DNA of 5,308 nucleotides from Chloroflexota bacterium (GCA_027625205.1 JAQBVZ010000074.1:1-5308), one strand, 5' to 3'; counted from the stretch's first letter, positions 1 through 5,308 are shown. The notes: generated from the letters alone by a model not told the origin. Made by a program: numbers and translations.

Positions 1-167
1 CCGCCACGAAGAAAACGGCTCGCCCTACGACGATTGTGGTTACTTCAAGTTCAAACATAAGTTTATTGGGAGCCGGTGGCGTGGAGCGCACAAAGGCTAC
101 GAGCCACCAATGTTTTTGGCAAGCCAGCCATGCTATGGCTGTTATGGGAATGGACTGAAGGAGCAGC

Positions 168-173
168 TATACT
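168..173 (+). promoter_or_regulatory. Possible -10 box for the dehydrogenase gene
   Basis: The hexamer TATACT matches the sigma-70 -10 consensus at five of six positions. It would place a transcript start near base 180, about 40 bases before the start codon. No convincing -35 box lies 16-18 bases upstream. An alternative pair is TTGGCA at 116-121 with TGTTAT at 140-145, spacing 18. Neither is strong, and the gene could equally be read through from an upstream gene. Confidence 0.2.
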
Positions 174-203
174 GCCCGACGTTGAAAGACCTGTTATATG
201 ACC

Positions 204-214
204 AAGGAGGAGGG
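204..214 (+). promoter_or_regulatory. Strong ribosome binding site deciding the start at 221
   Basis: The sequence AAGGAGGAGGG contains two overlapping AGGAGG cores, at 205-210 and 208-213, lying 10 and 7 bases before the ATG at 221. This fixes the dehydrogenase start at 221, although the frame is open further upstream. Confidence 0.85.
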
Positions 215-220
215 AAGACC

Positions 221-1048
221 ATGGCTGACCTTGATGCGCTGGACCCGCAAGCAGCAGGAGGCAGGCGGTTGCAAGGCAAAATTTGTATCGTGACCGGCGC
301 TGGCCAGGGCATTGGCAGTGCCACGGCTAGGCGGTTTGCGGCTGAGGGCGGCACCGTTGTTGTGGCTGACATTGTGGAAGCGACCGCCAACAAAGTGGTG
401 GCGGAATTGCGCGCTCATGGCGCGGAGGCAATGGCTTGGATAGGAGATCTGAGAGAGCTTGAAGGGGCTGAAGACCTCATGGCCAAAGCAAAAGAGGCGT
501 ATGGCCGCATAGACGTATTGGTTAACAATGTGGGCGGCACCATCTGGGCCCGGCCCTATTGGGAGTACGACAAGGAACAAATCATTACGGAGGTGAATAA
601 GACCTTCTGGCCCACCATGTGGTGCTGCCATGCGATATTGCCGTACATGATTGAGCAGCGGTCAGGGTCGATAGTCAACATTGGCTCCAACTCACCACGG
701 GGCATTTACCGAGTGCCTTACGCCTCCTCTAAAGGTGGCGTTTTTGCCATCACCACGTCCCTGGCGCTGGAGCTGGCGGACTACGGCGTACGGGTGAACT
801 GCGTTGCACCTCACACTACGGGGGCTGATGACCGCGTCACGCCTCGCAACCCCAACTCGGGGGAACCCACTGAACAGGAAAAGCAGTGGTTCAAGGACAT
901 GGCGGACCGTTTCATGTTAGACATCCCCATGAAGCGCCGAGGGAAGTCTGAAGAGCTTGCCGCTGCCATCACGTTCTTTGCCAGTGAGGACTCCTCCTTT
1001 ATTACCGGCCACATCATGCCGGTGGCTGGCGGCGCACGAGTGCCTTAG
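221..1048 (+). CDS. benD: BenD/XylL-like cis-diol dehydrogenase (SDR family)
   Basis: A 275-residue classical short-chain dehydrogenase/reductase, full length for the family. The Rossmann motif T-G-A-G-Q-G-I-G is at residues 25-32. Asp50 at the end of the second strand predicts NAD+ rather than NADP+. The N-N-V-G motif is at 102-105. The catalytic set is probably Asn126, Ser156, Tyr167 and Lys171. Segments reading VNNVGGTIWA, WCCHAILPYM and MKRRG closely recall BenD/XylL, which oxidise 1,6-dihydroxycyclohexa-2,4-diene-1-carboxylate to catechol with release of CO2. The exact substrate here is inferred. The Pro-Gly usually found after the sixth strand is Pro197-His198, a small oddity. It ends in TAG, followed by a hairpin terminator. 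A cytosolic enzyme is expected. The convergent Rieske oxygenase gene is a plausible source of the diol, but no small oxygenase subunit is present. SDR assignment is near certain; BenD-type specificity is likely. Confidence 0.88.
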   Translation: MADLDALDPQAAGGRRLQGKICIVTGAGQGIGSATARRFAAEGGTVVVADIVEATANKVVAELRAHGAEAMAWIGDLRELEGAEDLMAKAKEAYGRIDVLVNNVGGTIWARPYWEYDKEQIITEVNKTFWPTMWCCHAILPYMIEQRSGSIVNIGSNSPRGIYRVPYASSKGGVFAITTSLALELADYGVRVNCVAPHTTGADDRVTPRNPNSGEPTEQEKQWFKDMADRFMLDIPMKRRGKSEELAAAITFFASEDSSFITGHIMPVAGGARVP

Positions 1049-1074
1049 AGCAGTGCGCGAAACGTATGTAAAAG

Positions 1075-1107
1075 AAGAGGCGCCCCGATTAAACCGGGGC
1101 GCCTCTT
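1075..1107. terminator. Bidirectional intrinsic terminator between convergent genes
   Basis: A perfect 13-bp inverted repeat (1075-1087 with 1095-1107), mostly G and C with A/T at its outer ends, encloses a 7-base loop. On the minus strand it is followed by a T-rich run (TTCTTTTAC), a good tail for the oxygenase transcript that ends at 1138. On the plus strand a shorter T run (CTCTTTACG) follows, adequate for the dehydrogenase transcript that ends at 1048. Its position between two convergent stop codons supports shared use. Confidence 0.9.
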
Positions 1108-1137
1108 TACGTAGACTAAATAGCTGGACGGTGGTCT

Positions 1138-2568
1138 CTAGACCACGTTGTCTTTGTCGCCCTGCTCACCTGCCATGTCTGAGGTCACTGGCCTGGTGCT
1201 GCCAGCCATGAGCCTGGATGTGCCTGCTGCCACTTCAGGCTTCATCGCAGCCACTTGATTGTTGTAGTCGGCCACCAGCTTCTCTGCGGTGGTCTCTTTC
1301 GCGACTTCAACCGTCTTGAACTTCTCACCGCCACGGGCGTAGTCGGTCATCAGGCGCCGCTGGGCTACCACGTGGGAGTCAGTGGCGGAGAGATACTCCG
1401 GGTACTGGTACCGTGTGGACCGCATGGCGTCATAGTCCTGGTCTGAGAAGTTGTAGTGCGCAACCCAGTTACGGTAGAGCTTGTAGGTCACGGTCTCCCA
1501 TATCCTGCCCAGTTTGGTGGGAATGCGCATGGAGCGGAAGTAGACCACACGAGTGAGATCCTTATCCACGGGAATACACCAGCGGGTGTACATGGCGCTT
1601 GGGCCGCCAAAGTAGAGGCGGTGCATACCGGGCAGGCGCATGCCCCTCCATTCCTCTGGGGTGTCAAACCGCTCACGGTTGGTGTTGCGCTTGTCAAAGA
1701 ACTCAAAGAACCACGTCCAGAGGAGCCGCCAACTGTGCAAGGGCCAGTAGGCTTGGGCTCTGGGGTAGTAAAGCTTGTAGGGCATCTTGCCGTCCTCAAA
1801 GTAGTACTGCTCAGCACCACGGAGAGGAATAGTGGCCTTGTCATTCACGCGCTCACTGCGGTATCCCAGAGGCGTGCGGGCACGGCCCCCAGTCCTGCTG
1901 CGGAGCTGCAACAAGGAATTCCGGTGAACCCAGAAGCAGTTATGAGAGTCGCTCTGGTTCTCCAGGCCAATCATCCAGTTGCAGTGCCAGTAGCGAAGGG
2001 TGTTGAGTACCAGGGTGGTCTCACCCTCAAAGAACTCTGGAGGGAGGTCCTCTTCAGGCGGGACGGGTTCACCTTCACCCATCCAGATGAAAACCAGGCC
2101 TTTCAGGGTGGCGGTGGGAAACTTCTTTGCTTTGAGCTGGCCCACCATTTTAGAGTCAGGGCCTTCCGTAATGAACTCCACGCATTCGCCATCACCATCA
2201 AAGGTTGCGCCGTGGTACGGGCAACTCAGATAGCCCTTCCAGAAGCAGTCTCCCCATGAGAGGTAGACGCCACGGTGTGGGCAATAATCCCAAAGCGCTT
2301 GCACCTGGCCGCTCTTGTCGCGGAAGAGAGTGACATCTGTACCAAGCAGACGCAGGCCCACAGGCTTCTTCCAGCTAACGTCCTTGTCTGGAACCGCAGG
2401 GTACCAGTACTCAGGGTAGCCCAAGGCGGGAATTTGGCTGCGCCGGTCATCTGGGCTAACGGGCTGATCAAACGGGTCAACCCCGTCCTTCTTGTAACCG
2501 CGGGCGTACTCACGCCAGCCGCCGGGATAGCCGCCTCTCACCTTGGTGAGTGCTTTCAAGATTCCCAT
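1138..2568 (-). CDS. Rieske non-heme iron oxygenase, alpha subunit
   Basis: A 476-residue aromatic-ring-hydroxylating oxygenase large subunit. The Rieske [2Fe-2S] ligands are clear: Cys96-x-His98, 17 residues, then Cys116-x2-His119. The Trp that often follows in C-x-x-H-G-W is Ala121 here. The catalytic domain has the family start N-W-M-I-G-L-E-N (197-204), then Asp207, His209 and His215 as candidate mononuclear-iron region residues. Their spacing is D-x-H-x5-H, not the usual D-x2-H-x3/4-H. Asp378 (S-D-Q-D) is a candidate third ligand. A conserved-looking L-S-A-T-D segment is at 394-398. The last ~40 residues are Ala/Thr/Ser-rich and look disordered. The overall look is of single-subunit-type oxygenases (carbazole, phthalate or ketosteroid hydroxylase style), consistent with the lack of a beta-subunit gene, but the substrate is unknown. 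Reductase and ferredoxin are not in the window. Start: ATG with AGGAG (2575-2579) six bases upstream. A promoter precedes it. Confidence 0.93.
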   Translation of the reverse strand: MGILKALTKVRGGYPGGWREYARGYKKDGVDPFDQPVSPDDRRSQIPALGYPEYWYPAVPDKDVSWKKPVGLRLLGTDVTLFRDKSGQVQALWDYCPHRGVYLSWGDCFWKGYLSCPYHGATFDGDGECVEFITEGPDSKMVGQLKAKKFPTATLKGLVFIWMGEGEPVPPEEDLPPEFFEGETTLVLNTLRYWHCNWMIGLENQSDSHNCFWVHRNSLLQLRSRTGGRARTPLGYRSERVNDKATIPLRGAEQYYFEDGKMPYKLYYPRAQAYWPLHSWRLLWTWFFEFFDKRNTNRERFDTPEEWRGMRLPGMHRLYFGGPSAMYTRWCIPVDKDLTRVVYFRSMRIPTKLGRIWETVTYKLYRNWVAHYNFSDQDYDAMRSTRYQYPEYLSATDSHVVAQRRLMTDYARGGEKFKTVEVAKETTAEKLVADYNNQVAAMKPEVAAGTSRLMAGSTRPVTSDMAGEQGDKDNVV

Positions 2569-2574
2569 GGTTTT

Positions 2575-2579
2575 CTCCT
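2575..2579 (-). promoter_or_regulatory. Ribosome binding site of the Rieske oxygenase gene
   Basis: On the minus strand the leader reads TAGGAGAAAACC before the ATG, giving an AGGAG core six bases from the start codon. It supports 2568 as the true start. Confidence 0.75.
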
Positions 2580-2658
2580 AAACGAAGGATAACTGGTGAG
2601 CGACCGCACAGGCCACGACAGACCCACCCATGCCCCCAGGGTCATTGGTACGGGATGA

Positions 2659-2687
2659 ATACTAGGACTGCCCCATGCACGTGTCAA
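2659..2687 (-). promoter_or_regulatory. Sigma-70 type promoter for the Rieske oxygenase gene
   Basis: On the minus strand a perfect -35 box TTGACA (2682-2687) is separated by exactly 17 bases from TAGTAT (2659-2664, four of six matches to the -10 consensus). It lies in the 143-base gap between the hydrolase stop at 2712 and the oxygenase start at 2568. The predicted start near 2652 leaves a leader of about 83 bases. No hairpin terminator is seen between 2712 and this promoter, so the gene may be expressed both from here and by read-through from the hydrolase operon. Confidence 0.7.
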
Positions 2688-2711
2688 CGGCCTTACGTAC
2701 TAAGAACAGAA

Positions 2712-3479
2712 TTATTGGCGCAGCCCTGGAAGCAAACGGTCCGCCTTTTCCACGTCAACAGAGGGGTCAGCGTAGAGATGCCGGGTAATGAATGCCTCAA
2801 TGATGAAGATGCTCCGGTGGTCCATTGCGTGGCCCAGTCCGCCGAGCAGGTGCAGCTCTGTCGATATCTCCGCCTCTTCGTAGGTAAGGGCAGCTTCGTG
2901 CATGGTCTGCCAGGGGAGGGTGGTGTCCTTAAGCCCATGGATAAGGCACGCAGGCGTTTTGCTGACGACCTCCGCGTGGAAGCGCTCCTTCTGTCGCGTC
3001 CGGATGGCGAGCGAGTCTGGCGAAAAAAGGTAGCCACTATGAGCGACGAAGGCGCCGATGGGTGCACCGCGCCGAGGCATCACGTTGAGCGCTGTGATGG
3101 CCCCCATGGAGAAGCCAATGACAACGCACCGGGATTCATTCAGGCCGTGCACGGCAAGGGATTCAGCAATGAAGGCGTTCAAGGGTTCAGCAACTGCGTA
3201 AAGGCCCTCTTGCCGCGTTTGCTCTGAGGTGCGGACGTACCATTGGTAGCGTCCAGGCTCCGGTTCCGTGCTGGCGCCCGTGTTCTTGGGGTCAGAGCCT
3301 GCCACGTAAGGTATGGGGCCGTTGGGGGCGTAGAAATGGGCGTTGGGAAAGGTCTTGGCCAGTGCGTTGGCCAATCCCATCATGCGCTCACCTGCACCTC
3401 CAACGCCGTGCATGAGCACCATGACCGCGTCAGTGGTCCCGGAAGCTGCGGGCTGTTCAAGGGCATCCAGTGATGGCAT
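2712..3479 (-). CDS. Alpha/beta hydrolase, carboxylesterase/phospholipase family
   Basis: A 255-residue hydrolase of the Abhydrolase_2 type (carboxylesterase, lysophospholipase or acyl-thioesterase-like). The oxyanion-hole motif M-H-G-V-G-G is at 23-28. A Trp80 region (Q-W-Y) resembles the substrate-loop motif of the family. The nucleophile elbow is G-F-S-M-G with Ser124. Asp185 lies in H-G-L-K-D, and His217 in G-L-G-H-A-M-D. The catalytic triad is therefore complete and spaced as usual, and the length is normal for the family. There is no signal peptide, so it is probably cytosolic. The substrate is unknown. It follows the 285-residue hydrolase gene by 38 bases and is probably co-transcribed with it. 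The ATG is preceded by AGAGGA (3485-3490) on the minus strand. The stop is TAA, the only non-TAG stop among the four intact genes. Confidence 0.88.
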   Translation of the reverse strand: MPSLDALEQPAASGTTDAVMVLMHGVGGAGERMMGLANALAKTFPNAHFYAPNGPIPYVAGSDPKNTGASTEPEPGRYQWYVRTSEQTRQEGLYAVAEPLNAFIAESLAVHGLNESRCVVIGFSMGAITALNVMPRRGAPIGAFVAHSGYLFSPDSLAIRTRQKERFHAEVVSKTPACLIHGLKDTTLPWQTMHEAALTYEEAEISTELHLLGGLGHAMDHRSIFIIEAFITRHLYADPSVDVEKADRLLPGLRQ

Positions 3480-3517
3480 AAGCGTCCTCTTTGGATATGG
3501 TATTGATTAGGTTGCGC

Positions 3518-4375
3518 CTACGAAGAGGCTTCAACCGCGTCCAGGAACTCGGGCACGCGCTTCCAGACGGCCTCAGCGGTCTGTTCTGCAATGGGCACGT
3601 CCCAATATTTTGCTTGGGGCAGGACTTCTTCCAGGTATCGGGCAGCTGAGGTGGCATGATTTTCATCATGGCCGGGGATGATTAGTGTTGGCACCTGGAC
3701 CTCAAGCAACTCCTCTGGCTCCGCGCCCGGTACGGTGTCTCTATCGATAAGGGTCCGGCCAATCAGCGTGACCAGTGACTTATACCGCTCTACGCCCATG
3801 GCAGCGAATTCCTTGGCGAAGGACTCATTAGTGGCAATGACCGACGCCCAGGGGCCACAGCGGGAGTCCTCTCCAAAGCTTCCCTTCTCCTTGGCCAGGG
3901 CCACCACTCCGTCCAGGCCGTTGCTCTGGATGTAGCTGAGGTGGTCTGTGAAGCGCCTTTGGCCGGAGATGTGCCACCGTGCACCGCCGGTGGGCCAGTA
4001 CACCACCATGCTCTTGACCCTGTATGGATACTTGACGGCAAAAGTAATCTCAGGGGAGCAGCCCATGCATCCACCTATCAAGTGAGCTCTGTCAATGTTC
4101 AGGTGGTCCATTAGCCCTTTGGCCTGGTCCGCGTACTTTTCCCAGGTGATGCGCTCCACGTGGCCGCCGGATTCACCGGACTCCCGGCGGTCGAAAAGAA
4201 TGCACGTGTACCGCTGAGGCAGGTGCTCCATGGGGAGGATGCGGCTGTATACACCCAGGGTGGTCCACTTTGCCAACGCGCCATCAAACCCGCCGGGAGA
4301 GAGCATGAGCAGGGGAGGGCCGGAGCCGCGGACTTCATAGTTGGTTGCAATGCCGTCAATGAGCGCTGTAGGCAC
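3518..4375 (-). CDS. Alpha/beta-fold hydrolase with cysteine nucleophile elbow
   Basis: A 285-residue alpha/beta hydrolase of the size of meta-cleavage-product hydrolases and haloperoxidase-like esterases. An S-P-G-G-F segment at 26-30 lies where the oxyanion-hole motif is expected, and F-D-R-R-E-S-G-E-S at 61-69 is the usual loop after the fourth strand. The nucleophile elbow is G101-G-C-M-G105, with Cys103 in place of serine. A candidate acid is Asp237 in P-G-H-D-E-N-H. The C-terminal Gly-His expected near residue 262 is absent: the sequence there is W-D-V-P-I-A-E-Q, and no histidine follows. His236 and His240 lie close to the acid. Thus the usual triad is altered, and activity or substrate cannot be inferred. 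Cysteine nucleophiles occur in dienelactone hydrolase, a related fold. The start is GTG, chosen because AGGAGG lies seven bases upstream. First gene of the probable hydrolase operon. Confidence 0.85.
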   Translation of the reverse strand: MPTALIDGIATNYEVRGSGPPLLMLSPGGFDGALAKWTTLGVYSRILPMEHLPQRYTCILFDRRESGESGGHVERITWEKYADQAKGLMDHLNIDRAHLIGGCMGCSPEITFAVKYPYRVKSMVVYWPTGGARWHISGQRRFTDHLSYIQSNGLDGVVALAKEKGSFGEDSRCGPWASVIATNESFAKEFAAMGVERYKSLVTLIGRTLIDRDTVPGAEPEELLEVQVPTLIIPGHDENHATSAARYLEEVLPQAKYWDVPIAEQTAEAVWKRVPEFLDAVEASS

Positions 4376-4382
4376 GAGGTTT

Positions 4383-4388
4383 CCTCCT
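4383..4388 (-). promoter_or_regulatory. Consensus ribosome binding site for a GTG start
   Basis: The minus strand reads AGGAGG, seven bases, then GTG at 4375-4373. The perfect core at ideal distance supports the non-ATG start of the 285-residue hydrolase. Confidence 0.85.
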
Positions 4389-4419
4389 AAGGGTCGTCAA
4401 GGCTCGTAAGGTGGCTGAG

Positions 4420-4448
4420 TATATAGGAGTCGCCCGTATGAGCGTCAA
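4420..4448 (-). promoter_or_regulatory. Sigma-70 type promoter for the hydrolase operon
   Basis: On the minus strand TTGACG (4443-4448, five of six -35 matches) is separated by 17 bases from TATATA (4420-4425, four of six -10 matches). An overlapping TATACT (4418-4423) gives a better -10 box but a 19-base spacer. Transcription would begin near 4413, about 38 bases before the GTG start codon. Confidence 0.65.
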
Positions 4449-4489
4449 ACTGATAGGGCAGAGGAGAGCAATGCAGCATTGGCGCGGAC

Positions 4490-4524
4490 TATACTGGCGT
4501 GGCGTAATTACGCGTACATATAAT
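4490..4524 (+). promoter_or_regulatory. Poorly defined promoter region of the binding-protein gene
   Basis: Two -10-like hexamers occur: TATACT at 4490-4495, and a perfect TATAAT at 4519-4524 that overlaps the first possible ATG. Neither has a recognisable -35 box at normal spacing. A weaker pair, TTGGCG (4479-4484) and CGTAAT (4503-4508), is also possible. If the TATAAT box is used, the transcript would begin near 4531 and the first usable codon would be the ATG at 4538, almost leaderless. Confidence 0.3.
4502..4513. repeat. 12-bp perfect palindrome, possible operator
   Basis: GCGTAATTACGC reads the same on both strands. It sits in the divergent region, just after the TATACT hexamer and before the binding-protein start, where a repressor dimer would be expected to bind. 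No second copy was noticed elsewhere in the window, and the cognate regulator is not present. Confidence 0.45.
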
Positions 4525-5308
4525 GAATAACAGGTCTATGTCTTTCAAACGATTGCTTTCTTTCCTGTTTGTACTGACTGCCTTGCCGGTGCTGGCAGCG
4601 GCCTGCAGCGGAGCCAAGACGGACCCCATCATTTTCTCCGACTTGAATTGGAACAGCGCACAAGTCCAGAACCGGATTGCGATGTTCATTGTGGAGAACG
4701 GGTACGGCTATCCCGTAAGCACCGTTGCGGGTGACGCTGTGAGTTTGCAGGCGGGCCTGCAGAACGGCGACACGCATATAACCATGGAGGTCTGGCTGCC
4801 CAACCAGCAAGCGTGGTGGGATGAGGCAATTGCCAAAAAACAGGTGGTGCTCGCAGGCAAGAGCTTGGATGACACCTGGCGCAGCATGTTCGTGGTGCCA
4901 ACGTACGTGATTGAGCAGAACCCTGGCTTGCGGTCTGTCGATGACTTGGCGGACCACATGGGGGTATTTGAGACACCCGACAGCAACGGCAAGGCGCGCC
5001 TGATCACATGCCTCGTGGAGTGGCAGTGCCAGACGGTCAACACAGAAAAGGTGGTGGCCTATGGGCTTTAGGACGCGGTTGCGCTGACGGACCTTGGCTC
5101 TAGGGCAGCCTATTTTGCTGACCTAGAGGACGCGTACAGGAAAGGCGAACCGTGGTTGGGCTACGTATGGGGGGCTTTCAGTCCAGTGGCGGGGCTGGAC
5201 ATGACGGTCTTAGAAGAGCCAGCGTATTCAGATGAATGCTGGGAGACGTCCAAGGGGTGTGCGTACCCCACGTCAGAAACTTTCATTGTAGTCCATCCCA
5301 GCCTGGTG
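4523..5308 (+). pseudogene. Betaine-type ABC substrate-binding lipoprotein, broken by in-frame TAG, 3' partial
   Basis: The OpuAC/ProX-family periplasmic or membrane-anchored receptor that binds glycine betaine, choline or proline and delivers it to an ABC importer. Residues 1-28 are a signal peptide: Lys-Arg, a hydrophobic core, then L-A-A-A-C with Cys28 as the likely lipidated residue. Family segments follow: F-S-D-L-N-W at 38-43, E-N-G-Y-G-Y-P at 58-64, N-G-D-T-H at 81-85 and E-V-W-L-P-N-Q at 89-95. Codon 183 (5069-5071) is TAG, which would yield a 182-residue product. The same frame then stays open for 79 codons and still encodes family sequence, including G-E-P-W-L-G-Y-V-W at 5144-5170 and V-V-H-P-S-L at the edge. 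A single base change from GAG, CAG, TTG or similar explains it. Start: ATG 4523 has no Shine-Dalgarno sequence; ATG 4538 (weak AGG upstream) gives a more typical signal peptide. Family assignment is strong; functional status is open. Confidence 0.85.
5069..5071 (+). other. In-frame amber codon interrupting the binding-protein gene
   Basis: TAG lies between G-L and D-A-V-A-L-T-D of an otherwise continuous family sequence, so no frameshift is needed. The intact dehydrogenase, Rieske oxygenase and 285-residue hydrolase genes all end in TAG, with a terminator or a new gene soon after. TAG is therefore very probably a normal stop in this genome. Confidence 0.9.

Larger units (their letters stand above)
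1..220 (+). other. Upstream leader with unexplained open frame
   Basis: The frame of the dehydrogenase gene that starts at 221 is open without a stop from base 2. The other two plus-strand frames are closed by TAA at 58-60 and by TGA at 156-158. The first ~36 codons have mostly C or G in third position and give a basic, aromatic peptide with a Tyr-Phe-Lys-Phe-Lys-His-Lys-Phe stretch. The following part is Cys- and Tyr-rich. I do not recognise a family. It may be the decayed end of an upstream gene, an N-terminal extension of the dehydrogenase, or chance. An extension is unlikely, because the dehydrogenase fold needs no such sequence and a near-perfect ribosome binding site precedes base 221. 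An ATG at 110 is in frame but lacks a good Shine-Dalgarno sequence. Confidence 0.35.

Noticed and set aside
194..631. Minus-strand open frame (145 codons) opposite the dehydrogenase
   Set aside because: It is a shadow of the BenD-like gene, with low-complexity translation and no start signals.
1456..2259. Long plus-strand open frame (267 codons) antisense to the Rieske oxygenase gene
   Set aside because: It lies wholly inside a gene with clear Rieske motifs, its translation has no recognisable domain, and no ribosome binding site was seen. Long antisense frames are common in moderately GC-rich genes.
2691..2703. Small inverted repeat CTTA/TAAG upstream of the oxygenase -35 box
   Set aside because: The arms are only four bases with a five-base gap, too weak to claim as a binding site or terminator.
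2550..3227. Plus-strand open frame (225 codons) across the oxygenase start and the 255-residue hydrolase
   Set aside because: It is antisense to a hydrolase with an intact catalytic triad and overlaps its promoter-bearing gap. The peptide resembles no known family.
4395..4448. Repeated CGTCAA hexamers (4395-4400 and 4443-4448) as a direct-repeat operator
   Set aside because: Only six bases are shared. One copy is the -35 box complement, and the other lies close to the ribosome binding site; chance is sufficient.
4508..4957. Minus-strand open frame (149 codons) opposite the binding-protein gene
   Set aside because: The plus strand has a lipoprotein signal and OpuAC-family segments across the same bases, so the minus frame is not supported.
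5069..5071. TAG reassigned to pyrrolysine or another amino acid
   Set aside because: The dehydrogenase, oxygenase and 285-residue hydrolase genes also end in TAG, two of them just before a strong terminator hairpin, so TAG appears to be an ordinary stop.

Overview
The window (5,308 bases, roughly mid-50s % G+C by eye) looks like bacterial chromosome carrying genes for catabolism of aromatic or cyclic compounds next to an osmolyte-uptake gene. There is no phage, insertion sequence, CRISPR array, tRNA or rRNA that I can see. The lineage cannot be fixed from the sequence. The Leu-Ala-Ala-Ala-Cys lipoprotein signal, the betaine-binding protein and the mix of Rieske oxygenases, short-chain dehydrogenases and paired alpha/beta hydrolases would fit Chloroflexota (Dehalococcoidia/SAR202-like), but this is low-confidence inference.

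Layout. (1) Bases 1-220: a leader of unknown nature, open in one frame from the window edge, ending in a very strong ribosome binding site. (2) 221-1048, plus strand: a BenD/XylL-like short-chain dehydrogenase that should oxidise a cis-diol carboxylate to a catechol. (3) 1075-1107: a 13-bp-stem hairpin serving as terminator for converging transcripts. (4) 1138-2568, minus strand: a Rieske-type oxygenase alpha subunit with its own well-formed promoter at 2659-2687. (5) 2712-3479 and 3518-4375, minus strand: two alpha/beta hydrolases 38 bases apart, probably co-transcribed from a promoter at 4420-4448. (6) 4376-4522: a divergent regulatory region with a 12-bp perfect palindrome. (7) 4523 to the right edge, plus strand: a betaine-type ABC transporter substrate-binding lipoprotein interrupted by an in-frame TAG at 5069-5071, after which homologous sequence continues open to the window end.

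How the genes may work together. A Rieske oxygenase that makes cis-diols, a cis-diol dehydrogenase that re-aromatises them and hydrolases that cut esters or ring-fission products form a plausible set of steps. The ring-cleavage enzyme, an oxygenase beta subunit and the electron-transfer partners are not in the window, so a single pathway is inference. The betaine-binding gene is transcribed away from this set and would normally be followed by ABC permease and ATPase genes beyond the right edge.

Most worth a second look: the amber codon in the binding-protein gene; the 285-residue hydrolase with a cysteine nucleophile elbow and no histidine at the usual C-terminal catalytic position; the unusual spacing of the mononuclear-iron ligand motif in the Rieske oxygenase; and the palindrome in the divergent promoter region. 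I found no clear evidence of a wholly new multi-gene system.
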